Below are positions 1-7,600 of a DNA stretch of 34,714 nt, one piece after another. Every line of letters starts with the position of its first letter. The first letter of the stretch is position 1. This DNA is from Nocardia vinacea NBRC 16497. Lineage in GTDB: Bacteria; Actinomycetota; Actinomycetes; Mycobacteriales; Mycobacteriaceae. The stretch covers positions 1 through 34,714 of the forward strand of contig NZ_BAGN01000397.1 in NCBI RefSeq assembly GCF_000308835.1. Reading direction: 5' to 3'. The notes beneath the pieces are model-generated. The model was given only the letters and a program-made list of their open reading frames with translations, made no database searches and was not told where the DNA came from. The translations under genes and the position numbers were made by a program.

Positions 1-46
1 CGCGGGAGTGGATTTCGCGCGCGGGGTTTCGGGGGACCTCCTGCGG
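1..46. repeat. Direct repeat copy 1 (~46 bp)
   Basis: The first 31 bases are identical to those of the copy starting at 85. The remainder differs by one inserted base and one substitution. Together with its flank it contains the left arm of a hairpin (36-63). It lies outside any convincing gene, downstream of the 3' end of the minus-strand MFS gene. Confidence 0.8.
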
Positions 47-63
47 CGAATCTCGCGGGAGGT
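36..63. repeat. Inverted repeat / hairpin 1
   Basis: Ten-base arms at 36-45 and 54-63 pair with one mismatch around an 8-base loop. It corresponds in position to the longer hairpin that follows the second repeat copy. No T-run follows on either strand, so it is not a canonical intrinsic terminator. Confidence 0.55.
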
Positions 64-84
64 TGAGGGGAGGGAATGCCGGCT

Positions 85-131
85 CGCGGGAGTGGATTTC
101 GCGCGCGGGGTTTCGAGGGGACCTCCCGCGG
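85..131. repeat. Direct repeat copy 2 (~47 bp)
   Basis: Second copy of the repeat at 1-46, starting with the same CGCGGGAGTGGATTTCGCG core. Its 3' end forms the left arm of the 119-174 hairpin, so repeat and hairpin look like one duplicated module. Confidence 0.8.
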
Positions 132-174
132 ATGTCGGTGGGTGCAGGGGGTTGACGACATCCGCGGGAGGTCC
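119..174. repeat. Perfect 19-bp inverted repeat (hairpin 2)
   Basis: Bases 119-137 are the exact reverse complement of 156-174, with an 18-base G-rich loop. It is 70 bp past the stop of the minus-strand MFS gene. It could end that transcript or be a dispersed palindromic element. There is no poly-T tract, so an intrinsic-terminator role is uncertain. Confidence 0.8.
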
Positions 175-243
175 AGGTCCGCCGACAAGACGTGGGCACG
201 ATGGGTGACGGCCGTCGGCGGGGGATTGTGTTGCGGGAGTGGG

Positions 244-1863
244 TTATTCGGCGTGTTCGGCGCCGCCACGCGCCGCTGCGCGGCCGTGCCGCAGGAGCAC
301 ACCGAGGACCAGTGCGATCACAGCGGTGCCCAATGCCAGCCAGAAAGTCTGGGTATAGCCGCTGTCGGCGAACACCTGCGGTATCGGCTGGACGGCGTGG
401 TTGCCCATGACGTCGATGTTCGCCTTGATCGGGTTGTTGTTGAGCAAGGCGGTGACCACGGCGAGGGAGACCGCCGTGCCGAGGTTGATGGTGACACCGA
501 GCATGCCGGTACTGATGCCCTGCTGTTCCTGCGGTACCGCGTCGACGACGAGATTGGCCACGGCGGCGTAGAAGAAGCCGAACCCGATCCCGGACAGCGC
601 GTAGAACACCGAGTAGGTGGCCCAGCTGTAGTCGACCAGGATGTAGCCCACGCCGGCGACCACGTTGACGGCGAAGCCGGCGATCGCCGGTATGCGGGCA
701 CCGTACCGATGCGACAGCCAGCCGCCGAGGGGGCCGGCAATGACGGCGACGAGCCCGGCCCAGAGTCCGACGTGCAGCGCGTACTGCAACATGGTGAAAC
801 CGTTGCCGTAGCTGTAGCTCGGATCGAGGACCACCTTCACCATGTCGACCGGCAGCGTGGCTCCGGTCATCTCATGGGCTTTGGCCACCACACCCTGAGC
901 GACCTGGTCGCGCAGCCCGTCGGCATTCGGGGTCTGGGTCATGTACGCCAGCGTCAATGGCTGTATCGCGATGATGCCGACACCGAAGAAGGACATCAGC
1001 AGCACCATGCTGACCTTGGGGTTCAACAGCAGCCGCAGGTCGACCATCGGGCGGCTCACTCGAGTCTCCACCACGAAGAACAGCGCCAGCAGCACCAGCC
1101 CGCCGACCAGCCAGGCGATGCTGGTCGCGCGGCCCCAACCCCAGCTCTGGCCATTGTCCAGGTAGAGCAGAACCAGCAGCGTACCGACGGACAGCAGCAC
1201 CGCGCCGAACGGATCGATCCGATCGCGTACCCGCAGCTTCGATTCCGGGACCACGAGCACGACGAGCAGCGTCATCAGGGCGGTGAAACCGCCCAGACTC
1301 CAGAACAACGACCGCCAGGAGAAGTGGTCGAGGAGAACCCCGCCGATCACCGGCGCTATCGCGGCGGCAATACCGATACCAGCGCCGACGAAGCCGAGCG
1401 CGGTCGCCACGAACCGCCGCGGCATCAGGTCCCGGATCAGGCCGAAGGCAATGAACTGGCTGGCGACGGCGAACGCCTGCAGACCGCGTCCGATCAGGAA
1501 CAACGTCCAGTTGTCGGTGACCGCGTCGATCAACGAGCCGACGACGAACAGCACGCCGCACGCCACGAACAGCAGCTTCTTGCCCCAGATGTCGCTCATC
1601 TTGCCGAGCAGCGGCGTCGCGGAGGCGCCGACCAGGCCGATCAGGATGACAATCCAGTTGATGTTGGCGCCGACGTCGGGGAAGGTGGCGCTCATATCGT
1701 GCAGTGCGGGGGTGATCATCGTGTACTGCACGGGGACGACCTCGGTCATCAGCACGATGAGCGCGAGTACCGCGTAGATGCGAAGTCGCGAGACGTTCTC
1801 GAGCCTACCGGTGTCGACGGCGAGGTCGACTTCATCCGGTGGAGGAGTGGTGGTAGCGGACAT
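244..1863 (-). CDS. MFS transporter, DHA2-like drug/metabolite:H+ antiporter
   Basis: A 539-aa polytopic membrane protein, probably with 14 helices. The loop between helices 2 and 3 carries the MFS motif A (GKMSDIWGKK, about residues 87-96). A long extracytoplasmic loop of roughly 45-50 residues, starting with the segment containing YMTQTPNADG, separates later helices. The start at 1863 is preferred over an in-frame ATG at 1986 because GGAG lies just upstream and the extra 41 residues do not look like protein. The family exports drugs or moves small organic compounds using the proton gradient. At the edge of a catabolic island it may import the substrate or export a toxic intermediate. A second DHA2-like MFS lies at 28396, without the long loop. 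Its own promoter was not identified; an operator-like palindrome lies 243 bp upstream. Confidence 0.92.
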   Translation of the reverse strand: MSATTTPPPDEVDLAVDTGRLENVSRLRIYAVLALIVLMTEVVPVQYTMITPALHDMSATFPDVGANINWIVILIGLVGASATPLLGKMSDIWGKKLLFVACGVLFVVGSLIDAVTDNWTLFLIGRGLQAFAVASQFIAFGLIRDLMPRRFVATALGFVGAGIGIAAAIAPVIGGVLLDHFSWRSLFWSLGGFTALMTLLVVLVVPESKLRVRDRIDPFGAVLLSVGTLLVLLYLDNGQSWGWGRATSIAWLVGGLVLLALFFVVETRVSRPMVDLRLLLNPKVSMVLLMSFFGVGIIAIQPLTLAYMTQTPNADGLRDQVAQGVVAKAHEMTGATLPVDMVKVVLDPSYSYGNGFTMLQYALHVGLWAGLVAVIAGPLGGWLSHRYGARIPAIAGFAVNVVAGVGYILVDYSWATYSVFYALSGIGFGFFYAAVANLVVDAVPQEQQGISTGMLGVTINLGTAVSLAVVTALLNNNPIKANIDVMGNHAVQPIPQVFADSGYTQTFWLALGTAVIALVLGVLLRHGRAAARGGAEHAE

Positions 1864-2184
1864 AATGCGCTCCAGGGAGAGAAAAACGATGAGTGGGAGT
1901 CGCGCAGCGGTGACTCTTGGCGGCGGACGATATGAGGTCGCATCAGTAGTCCGCGCGTTCGTCCTACTCACCGGAAATTCGGGCATATCCGTGCAGCGAC
2001 CTTCGGTGATGCGGTCGAGTCCGGGGCATGCCGCCGCGCTCGGCGGTAGTGGTAGTCGCGGTCTGCGGTGCCGCGTCGATCAGCTACGAGCACCGTTTGC
2101 CCGCTGAGCGGAACAACGGATATGCGATGGGCGGACGGGGGCTTTCATGTGTCTCCCAACACATCCCCTACAAGGACACACACC
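1864..2184. other. Divergent intergenic region (MFS / lipoprotein)
   Basis: This 321-bp stretch separates two divergent genes and must hold both promoters. The only clear element is the palindrome at 2099-2113. No convincing small ORF or RNA gene was seen. Confidence 0.6.
2099..2113. promoter_or_regulatory. Putative IclR-type operator, site 1
   Basis: GCCCGCTGAGCGGAA matches the palindrome TTCCGCTGAGCGGAA at 13 of 15 positions. It is centred 79 bp upstream of the lipoprotein start and 243 bp upstream of the MFS start. Similar sites lie upstream of other catabolic units here. Binding by the local IclR protein is inferred. Confidence 0.55.
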
Positions 2185-2697
2185 ATGAATCATCTGATCG
2201 TTCGCCGAGTACTCGCCGCCGTCGGGGCCATGGCAATGCTGTCGGCAACCGTCATCGGCTGTTCCAGTTCGAGCGATGACTCGTCCAACAGCACCACGAC
2301 GGCGACCCACGCCTCCGCCGCGGCGGTCACTTCCGCGCAGGCCGATTCGAACGACCCGGCGGTCAAGGAAATCACCGATGCCTTCGTCGCATTCTTCGAC
2401 GGCAAGACCTCTGCCGACACGAAAGCTGGTCTCGTGGAGAACGGTTCGACATTCGCCCCGACGCTCGCGGCGCAGGCGAGTAGTCCGATGGCCGCCGGTT
2501 CCACTGCGACGGTGTCCGATGTGAAGCTCGACGACAGCACGCATGCCTCGGTCACCTACACCGTCCTGATCAACGGCAACCCGGCCCTGCCGAATCAGGC
2601 AGGCAAGGCCGTCAGCGTCGACGGGAAGTGGAAGGTCGCCGCGGCGACCTACTGCGGTCTGCTGAAGTTGCAGGGCGGTGCTCCGGCCAGCTGCTGA
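2185..2697 (+). CDS. MTB12-like secreted lipoprotein
   Basis: A 170-aa protein with an N-terminal lipoprotein signal: Arg at 7-8, a hydrophobic stretch at 9-24, and the lipobox V-I-G-C with lipidated Cys26. A Ser/Thr/Ala-rich linker (27-55) leads to a C-terminal domain of about 115 residues. That domain resembles the low-molecular-weight antigen MTB12 family (NTF2-like fold) in its 'FF.GK.....K..LVENG' start and paired beta strands. It would be anchored outside the cytoplasmic membrane. The start at 2185 gives a proper signal peptide; the frame is open further upstream. The operator-like site just upstream suggests co-regulation with the catabolic genes, so a surface role in substrate capture is possible but unproven. 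Confidence 0.85.
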   Translation: MNHLIVRRVLAAVGAMAMLSATVIGCSSSSDDSSNSTTTATHASAAAVTSAQADSNDPAVKEITDAFVAFFDGKTSADTKAGLVENGSTFAPTLAAQASSPMAAGSTATVSDVKLDDSTHASVTYTVLINGNPALPNQAGKAVSVDGKWKVAAATYCGLLKLQGGAPASC

Positions 2698-2705
2698 TCG
2701 CGCTA

Positions 2706-2748
2706 CGGGTCGGTAACTCGGCTTTCTACTGAGTGAGACAGCGACCCG
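2706..2748. terminator. Possible stem-loop after lipoprotein gene
   Basis: Bases 2706-2712 (CGGGTCG) pair with 2742-2748 (CGACCCG), and an inner ACTC/GAGT pairing is possible. There is no T-run. It could weakly end the lipoprotein transcript. The inner part overlaps the weak operator-like sequence at 2724-2738, so the two readings compete. Confidence 0.3.
2724..2738. promoter_or_regulatory. Weak operator-like palindrome, site 5
   Basis: TTCTACTGAGTGAGA matches the consensus TTCCGCTGAGCGGAA at 10 of 15 positions, including the central CTGAG. It is about 168 bp upstream of the first gene of the long operon. It is reported only because of its position; on its own it is not convincing. Confidence 0.25.
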
Positions 2749-2898
2749 CGAAATTCGTGCGGTCAATAGCATCGGCCCTGAGCGCAGCGCCTGGTGAAAA
2801 TCGACCAGTCTGCATGGGATCCGTTGTTGTCCAAGATTTTTCGTATCACACGCCGAGTATCGGGCGACAGCGGGTCGCCGATGCTCACTGGGCCGTCG

Positions 2899-3726
2899 AT
2901 GAAAGGCATACACGCTGTGGTGAATGAATTAGCCGGCAAAGTCGCCATCGTTACCGGCGGTGCGGCTGGAATCGGTGAGGCCATTGTCGAGCTGTTCGCG
3001 GCCGAAGGCGCCCGAGTCGTCATCGCCGACCGGGACTCCGATCGGGGTGAACAGCTGGTCGAACGCCTCGGCGCGGAGGTCATCTTCACCAAGACCGATG
3101 TCGCGGATCCCGAGCAGGTCACTCAGCTGGTCGCCACCGCTGTGGAGCGCTTCGGCGGTCTCGACATCATGGTCAACAACGCGGGCATTTCCGGTGCGAT
3201 GCATGCCGGATTCCTCGACGACGACCTCGCCGATTTTCATCAGGTGCTCGGTGTCAACCTGCTCGGTGTGATGGCGGGAACGCGGGAAGCGGCACGCCAT
3301 ATGGTTGCCAACGGCGGCGGCTCGATCATCAATGTGTCCTCGATCGGCGGGATTCAGGCGGGCGCCAGCGTGATGTCGTATCGCGCATCCAAAGCGGCGG
3401 TAATGCATTTCACCAAATCAGCCGCCATGGAATTCGCCGCCTTCGATATCCGAATCAATTGCGTCGCACCCGGAAACATTCCGACATCCCTGCTCGCTTC
3501 GGCCGTCGCGAACATGAGCGCGGAGGAAGCCGAGAGGTTTGTCGGCGCCGCCCGCGAAATCATGCGGAATAACAAACCGCTGCGGCGAGACGGCGAAGCT
3601 CGCGATGTCGCCGAGGCCGCGCTGTATTTCGGCAGCGACCGGTCGGCGTATGTGACGGGCACGATCCTGCCGGTCGACGGTGGCACCGTCGCGGGCATGA
3701 AGAGCCAGGTCAAGGACGTTCGATGA
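2899..3726 (+). CDS. Short-chain dehydrogenase/reductase (SDR)
   Basis: A 275-aa classical SDR that oxidises an alcohol to a ketone, or the reverse, with NAD(P). Visible motifs are the Rossmann TGGAAGIG (19-26), an acidic residue after strand 2 (Asp44) suggesting NAD preference, NNAG (93-96), catalytic Ser148, and YRASK (Tyr161, Lys165). The C-terminal GTILPVDGG is also typical. The start is uncertain: ATG 2899 is used here, but GTG 2917 or 2920 would begin only a few residues before the first strand and sit behind GAAAGG (2901-2906). It is the first gene of the long operon and shares an ATGA overlap with the ferredoxin gene. Next to a P450, it probably oxidises the hydroxyl that the P450 introduces. 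Confidence 0.9.
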   Translation: MKGIHAVVNELAGKVAIVTGGAAGIGEAIVELFAAEGARVVIADRDSDRGEQLVERLGAEVIFTKTDVADPEQVTQLVATAVERFGGLDIMVNNAGISGAMHAGFLDDDLADFHQVLGVNLLGVMAGTREAARHMVANGGGSIINVSSIGGIQAGASVMSYRASKAAVMHFTKSAAMEFAAFDIRINCVAPGNIPTSLLASAVANMSAEEAERFVGAAREIMRNNKPLRRDGEARDVAEAALYFGSDRSAYVTGTILPVDGGTVAGMKSQVKDVR

Positions 3727-3917
3727 AAGTGATTGTCGACCAAGACATATGCCTCGCGAACGGTCAGTGCGCGCTGTACGCCGGCGAGGTATTCGACCAA
3801 CGCGACGAGGACGGCGTCGTCGTATTGCTGAACGAGCATCCTGCGCCTGAGCAAGCCGATGCCGTCCGTCAGGCCGCCGAGGCCTGCCCCGCCCGCGCCA
3901 TCCATATCGAGGAATGA
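3723..3917 (+). CDS. 3Fe-4S ferredoxin, P450 redox partner
   Basis: A 64-aa ferredoxin of the small actinobacterial type. The cluster motif reads C10-xx-N13-xx-C16 ... C-P, so Asn occupies the variable position where a Cys would give a 4Fe-4S cluster. These proteins pass single electrons from a ferredoxin reductase to a P450. Its ATG overlaps the SDR stop and its stop overlaps the P450 start (both ATGA), which implies coupled translation and roughly matched amounts. No ferredoxin reductase gene is in the window, so reducing power must come from one encoded elsewhere. Confidence 0.95.
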   Translation: MKVIVDQDICLANGQCALYAGEVFDQRDEDGVVVLLNEHPAPEQADAVRQAAEACPARAIHIEE

Positions 3918-5164
3918 CGGAGACCATGTCCGAAACATCGATCGGAACCGCCACCGACGCCGCCGTGCCCCAGTATCCGATGGAGCGCTCGATGCGCTGC
4001 CCCTTCGCGCCGCCGCCCCAGCTGCTCGATATGGCGGCCGCGAAACCGTTGAGCAGAGTACGGATCTGGGACGGTAGCGAGCCGTGGGTAGTCACCGGAT
4101 ACACCGAAGCGCGGTCGCTTTTCTACGATCCGCGAGTCAGCGTCGACGACCGCCGCCCCGGGTTCCCGCACTGGAACGAGGGCATGAAGGCGATGTCGGA
4201 CTCGCGCCCGGCGTCGGTATTCAACCGGGACCTGGAGGAACACGCCCGGTACCGGCGAATGCTGACGAAACCGTTCGCGCTCAAGCGGGTCGAGGCATTG
4301 CGGCCGGTGATCCAGAAGATCACCGACGAGCACATCGACGCCATACTCGCTGGTCCGCAACCGGCCGATATCGTCGCGGCGCTGGCCCTGCCGATGCCGT
4401 CGCTGGTCATCAGTGAACTGCTGGGCGTTCCCTACGCCGACCACGAATTCTTCCAGCGCCACAGCGATGTCGGGCTGGGGCGATACACCACCGCGGAGGA
4501 GTCGCAGCAGAACGTCCTCGGCTTGCTCAACTATCTGGCGGAGCTGACGGAGGTCAAGGCCGAGAATCCGGCCGAGGACGCGGTGTCCGATCTGGCGGAG
4601 CGGGTCAAGGCCGGTGAGATCGATAAGTGGGAGGCCGCGATGCAGGGCGTCGGCCTGCTGGTCGCGGGGCACGAGACCACATCGAACATGATCGGTCTCG
4701 GTGTGCTCGCCCTGCTGGAGCATCCCGAACAGCTGGCGGTCATCCGCGATACCGACGATCCGAAGGTGCTGGCCAACGCGATCGAGGAACTGCTGCGGTA
4801 TCTCAGCATCATCCATACCGGGCAGCGGCGAGTTGCCATGGAGGACATCGAGATCGGTGGCGAGGTGATCCGCGCCGACGAGGGAATCATCATCGACCTG
4901 GCACCGGCGAACTGGGATCCGAACACCTTCCCCGAGCCGGACCGGCTGGATGCCGACCGTTCGAATGCGAATCAGAACATGGCATTCGGGCACGGGCGGC
5001 ATCAGTGCGTCGGCCAGCAGCTCGCTCGTGCGGAGCTGCAGATCGTCTTCCAGACACTGTTCCGGCGTATTCCGACGCTGCGGCTGGCGACGACCATCGA
5101 CCAGATCGACTTCAAACACGACCGGCTGGCCTTCGGGGTCTACGAGCTGCCGGTCGAGTGGTGA
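3914..5164 (+). CDS. Cytochrome P450 monooxygenase (first)
   Basis: A 416-aa soluble bacterial class I P450. The oxygen-activation motif A-G-H-E-T-T spans residues 251-256, the ExxR (EELLR) follows, and the heme loop FGHGRHQCVG places the axial thiolate at Cys365. The N-terminal CPFAPPP sequence recalls CYP105-type proteins, but the subfamily cannot be fixed by eye. ATG 3914 overlaps the ferredoxin stop; ATG 3926 is an alternative start 12 bp downstream. Its adjacent ferredoxin and SDR suggest hydroxylation of an unactivated carbon followed by oxidation to a ketone. The substrate is unknown. Confidence 0.95.
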   Translation: MTETMSETSIGTATDAAVPQYPMERSMRCPFAPPPQLLDMAAAKPLSRVRIWDGSEPWVVTGYTEARSLFYDPRVSVDDRRPGFPHWNEGMKAMSDSRPASVFNRDLEEHARYRRMLTKPFALKRVEALRPVIQKITDEHIDAILAGPQPADIVAALALPMPSLVISELLGVPYADHEFFQRHSDVGLGRYTTAEESQQNVLGLLNYLAELTEVKAENPAEDAVSDLAERVKAGEIDKWEAAMQGVGLLVAGHETTSNMIGLGVLALLEHPEQLAVIRDTDDPKVLANAIEELLRYLSIIHTGQRRVAMEDIEIGGEVIRADEGIIIDLAPANWDPNTFPEPDRLDADRSNANQNMAFGHGRHQCVGQQLARAELQIVFQTLFRRIPTLRLATTIDQIDFKHDRLAFGVYELPVEW

Positions 5165-5195
5165 CCAATTCCGACAAGATGCATGGAGGCAAGTG

Positions 5196-6368
5196 ATGTC
5201 AAGCCCGACGAAGAACGTCTCGTTATATCCACCCGAGGGCCTCGGCGCGCCGAAGAACCGGCACGGTAATGCCACTGGTGACGTGGGTCTGCCCGCGGGG
5301 ACCGAGGTGTTCTCGGCCGATAATCACATCTCGCTCTCGGACGATATCTTCTTCCAGTATCTTCCCGAGGAGCTGAAGGCTCAGGCGCCGCGGATCTGGT
5401 ACGAGGAAGGTGCCTATCAGGTCGGCGCCGTCGGACATTCGTTCCTGCCGCCCGAATTCAGTGCCGTCCTGATGCAGTACGACGACCTCGTCGGCGCGGC
5501 AAGCGGCAACCTCGAGGCCCGTATCGAGCAGCTGGCCGAAGACGGCGTCTACAAGGAGTTGGCGTTTCCGAATGCCGTCCTGGCGCTGTTCTTCCATTCC
5601 GACAAGGAAATGCGCGAGCGCCTGTTCCGGATCTACAACCAGTACATGGCGGGCCTGCAGGAGCGTTCCAAGGGCCGGTTCTACGCTGCGGGCCTGATCA
5701 ACTGGTGGGACCCGGAGGGTACCCGCCGCACCCTGGCCGAGCTGAAGTCGTTGGGGCTCAAGACTTTCCTGCTGCCACTCAACCCGGGTACCGACGCCGA
5801 CGGCAACCAGATCGACTACGCGAGTACGGCGATGGACCCGGTGTGGGACGAGATCGAAGCGTCGGGCGTGCCCATTTCCCATCACATCGGGGAGACCGGG
5901 CTCAAGGCTCCCTGCGAGTTCAACACCATCGTGGTCGGGATGATGGTCAATGTCGACTCATTCCGGGAGATGTTCGGCAGGTACATCTTCTCCGGCATTC
6001 TCGACCGGCATCCGAAACTCAAGATCGGCTGGTTCGAGGGCGGGATCGCCTGGGTTCCGTCGGCACTGCAGGACGGCGAACATCTGTACGCGTCCTACCA
6101 GCACATGTGCGAGCCGAAACTGCAGCACGACGTCCGCTACTACTGGAACAAGCATATGAGTGCCGCGTTCATGGTGGATCCGCTCGGCTTGCAGCTGATC
6201 GACCAGATCGGCGTGGACAACGTGATGTGGTCCACCGACTACCCGCACAACGAAAGCACTTTCGGCTATTCGGAGAAGTCGCTGCAACTGGTCATCGACG
6301 CGGTCGGCCCGGAAAACGCAGCCAAAATCGTCAGCGGCAATATCAAGAAATTCCTGGGTATCGAATGA
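5196..6368 (+). CDS. Amidohydrolase-2 family metal enzyme (decarboxylase- or hydrolase-like)
   Basis: A 390-aa TIM-barrel protein of the amidohydrolase superfamily (COG2159 type). The usual first-strand HxH is replaced by D42-N-H44, which fits the [D/E]-x-H pattern of the decarboxylase branch (gamma-resorcylate decarboxylase-like). Further likely metal or catalytic residues are His229/His230 in ISHHIGETG and Asp348 in TDYPH. Members of this branch decarboxylate aromatic acids, and the related LigY cleaves C-C bonds in ring-fission products. Amide hydrolysis is therefore not the default assumption. The start follows GGAGG (5185-5189) with 6-bp spacing. It lies 31 bp after the P450, and its stop overlaps the next start (ATGA). 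Confidence 0.88.
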   Translation: MSSPTKNVSLYPPEGLGAPKNRHGNATGDVGLPAGTEVFSADNHISLSDDIFFQYLPEELKAQAPRIWYEEGAYQVGAVGHSFLPPEFSAVLMQYDDLVGAASGNLEARIEQLAEDGVYKELAFPNAVLALFFHSDKEMRERLFRIYNQYMAGLQERSKGRFYAAGLINWWDPEGTRRTLAELKSLGLKTFLLPLNPGTDADGNQIDYASTAMDPVWDEIEASGVPISHHIGETGLKAPCEFNTIVVGMMVNVDSFREMFGRYIFSGILDRHPKLKIGWFEGGIAWVPSALQDGEHLYASYQHMCEPKLQHDVRYYWNKHMSAAFMVDPLGLQLIDQIGVDNVMWSTDYPHNESTFGYSEKSLQLVIDAVGPENAAKIVSGNIKKFLGIE

Positions 6369-7600
6369 CTAATTCTCCGACAGCGGTAGGGACGTCGATC
6401 CGAATTCCGGACACACCGGATCGCGCCCGCATGCGGCGCGAAACCGGAGCCCGGTTGCGGGCGGCGATGGTGGAGCAGGGCGTGGATGCCCTGGTTCTGC
6501 TCGAAGACCAATCCGTCATGTATGCGACCGGAGCGAGTTGGCCGCTCGGCGACGCCGGTCTGTCGCATATCGAGTGCCCGGTCGCGGTGGTCCTGGCAGA
6601 CGACGAGTGGCCGCATCTGTTCATGCCTTTCCGTGAGGGCGCGGCCACCGAAACGGAGTTGCCCGCGGACTATGTCCACGGACCCGTCTATCTCGAATTC
6701 GACGAAGGCGTAGCGGATTTCGCGCGGATCCTGGCCGATCTCGTCCCCAGCGGGGCGTCCATGGCCGTAGACCAATGCACGGGTGCGATGCGGCGCGCGG
6801 AGCAGAGATTGTTCCCGTCCGGGTCGCCCACCGACGCCGCCCTGGTGCTGAGTGCGGCCAAACTGGTCAAGACCCAGGACGAGCTGGCCTGCATCCGCAC
6901 GGCGTGCCGGATAACCGACACCGCGATGGTCGATGTCCACGCGGCGCTGGCACCCGGAATCCGGCAGATCGACCTCTCCGCGGCCTTCGTGCGGCGGGCG
7001 TTCGAACTCGGCGCCACCGCCAATATCCTCGACCCCATCTGGCAGGTCATGCCGGAAACCAAGGCAGAAGGCGTCTGGACGGTACACGACGATCTTGCGC
7101 TGCCCTTGCTGACGACCGAACGGGAGCTGGCGCGCGGCGATGTCCTGTGGACCGACGTGAGCATCAGCTACGGCGGGTACTGCTCCGACTTCGGCCGGAC
7201 CTGGGTGGTCGGCCAGGACCCCACCCCGAGGCAGCAGGCGCAATTCACCAGATGGCGGGGGATCCTGGACGCGGTGCTCGCGGTGACTCGCGCAGGAGCT
7301 TCGCTGAATGAACTGGCCAGGGCGGCCATCGACGCCAACGGCGGCGAAAAGCCCTGGCTGCCCCACTTCTATCTGGGGCACGGTATCGGCGTCGGCCCCG
7401 CCGAGATGCCCATGATCGGCACGGATCTGGGCGAAGACTTCGACAAGAACTTCGTCCTCGCACCGGGCACGGTACTGGTGCTGGAACCGGTGGTGTGGGA
7501 GGACGGCACCGGGGGCTACCGCAGCGAGGAGATCATCGTGATCACCGAGGAAGGCTTCATTCCGTTGACCGACTACACCTACGCGCCCTATGGCAACTGA
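6365..7600 (+). CDS. M24-family metallohydrolase, complete metal site
   Basis: A 411-aa protein with an N-terminal creatinase-type domain and a C-terminal pita-bread M24 domain, the size of Xaa-Pro dipeptidases. All five dinuclear-metal ligands can be placed: Asp264, Asp275 (SDFGRTW), His339 (GHGIG), Glu374 (VLEPVV) and Glu388. Family members hydrolyse Xaa-Pro peptides, but some, such as DddP and creatinase, act on small non-peptide molecules. Inside a catabolic operon that second option is attractive. The start codon overlaps the amidohydrolase stop, and the 3' end overlaps the next gene by 11 bp. That next gene is a divergent paralogue. Confidence 0.9.
   Translation: MTNSPTAVGTSIRIPDTPDRARMRRETGARLRAAMVEQGVDALVLLEDQSVMYATGASWPLGDAGLSHIECPVAVVLADDEWPHLFMPFREGAATETELPADYVHGPVYLEFDEGVADFARILADLVPSGASMAVDQCTGAMRRAEQRLFPSGSPTDAALVLSAAKLVKTQDELACIRTACRITDTAMVDVHAALAPGIRQIDLSAAFVRRAFELGATANILDPIWQVMPETKAEGVWTVHDDLALPLLTTERELARGDVLWTDVSISYGGYCSDFGRTWVVGQDPTPRQQAQFTRWRGILDAVLAVTRAGASLNELARAAIDANGGEKPWLPHFYLGHGIGVGPAEMPMIGTDLGEDFDKNFVLAPGTVLVLEPVVWEDGTGGYRSEEIIVITEEGFIPLTDYTYAPYGN

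Noticed and set aside
1..131. Direct repeats considered as a CRISPR array
   Set aside because: There are only two copies, no regular spacers and no cas genes; the repeats are tied to hairpins instead.
76..1935. Long plus-strand open frame (619 codons) opposite the MFS gene
   Set aside because: Its product is rich in His, Gln, Asp and Arg with no domain, and it mirrors the MFS gene, which has clear membrane helices and motif A. It is a GC-bias shadow.
2771..2785. Another CTGAGCG string upstream of the SDR gene
   Set aside because: The flanks do not form the palindrome, so it falls below the level of even the weak site at 2724.
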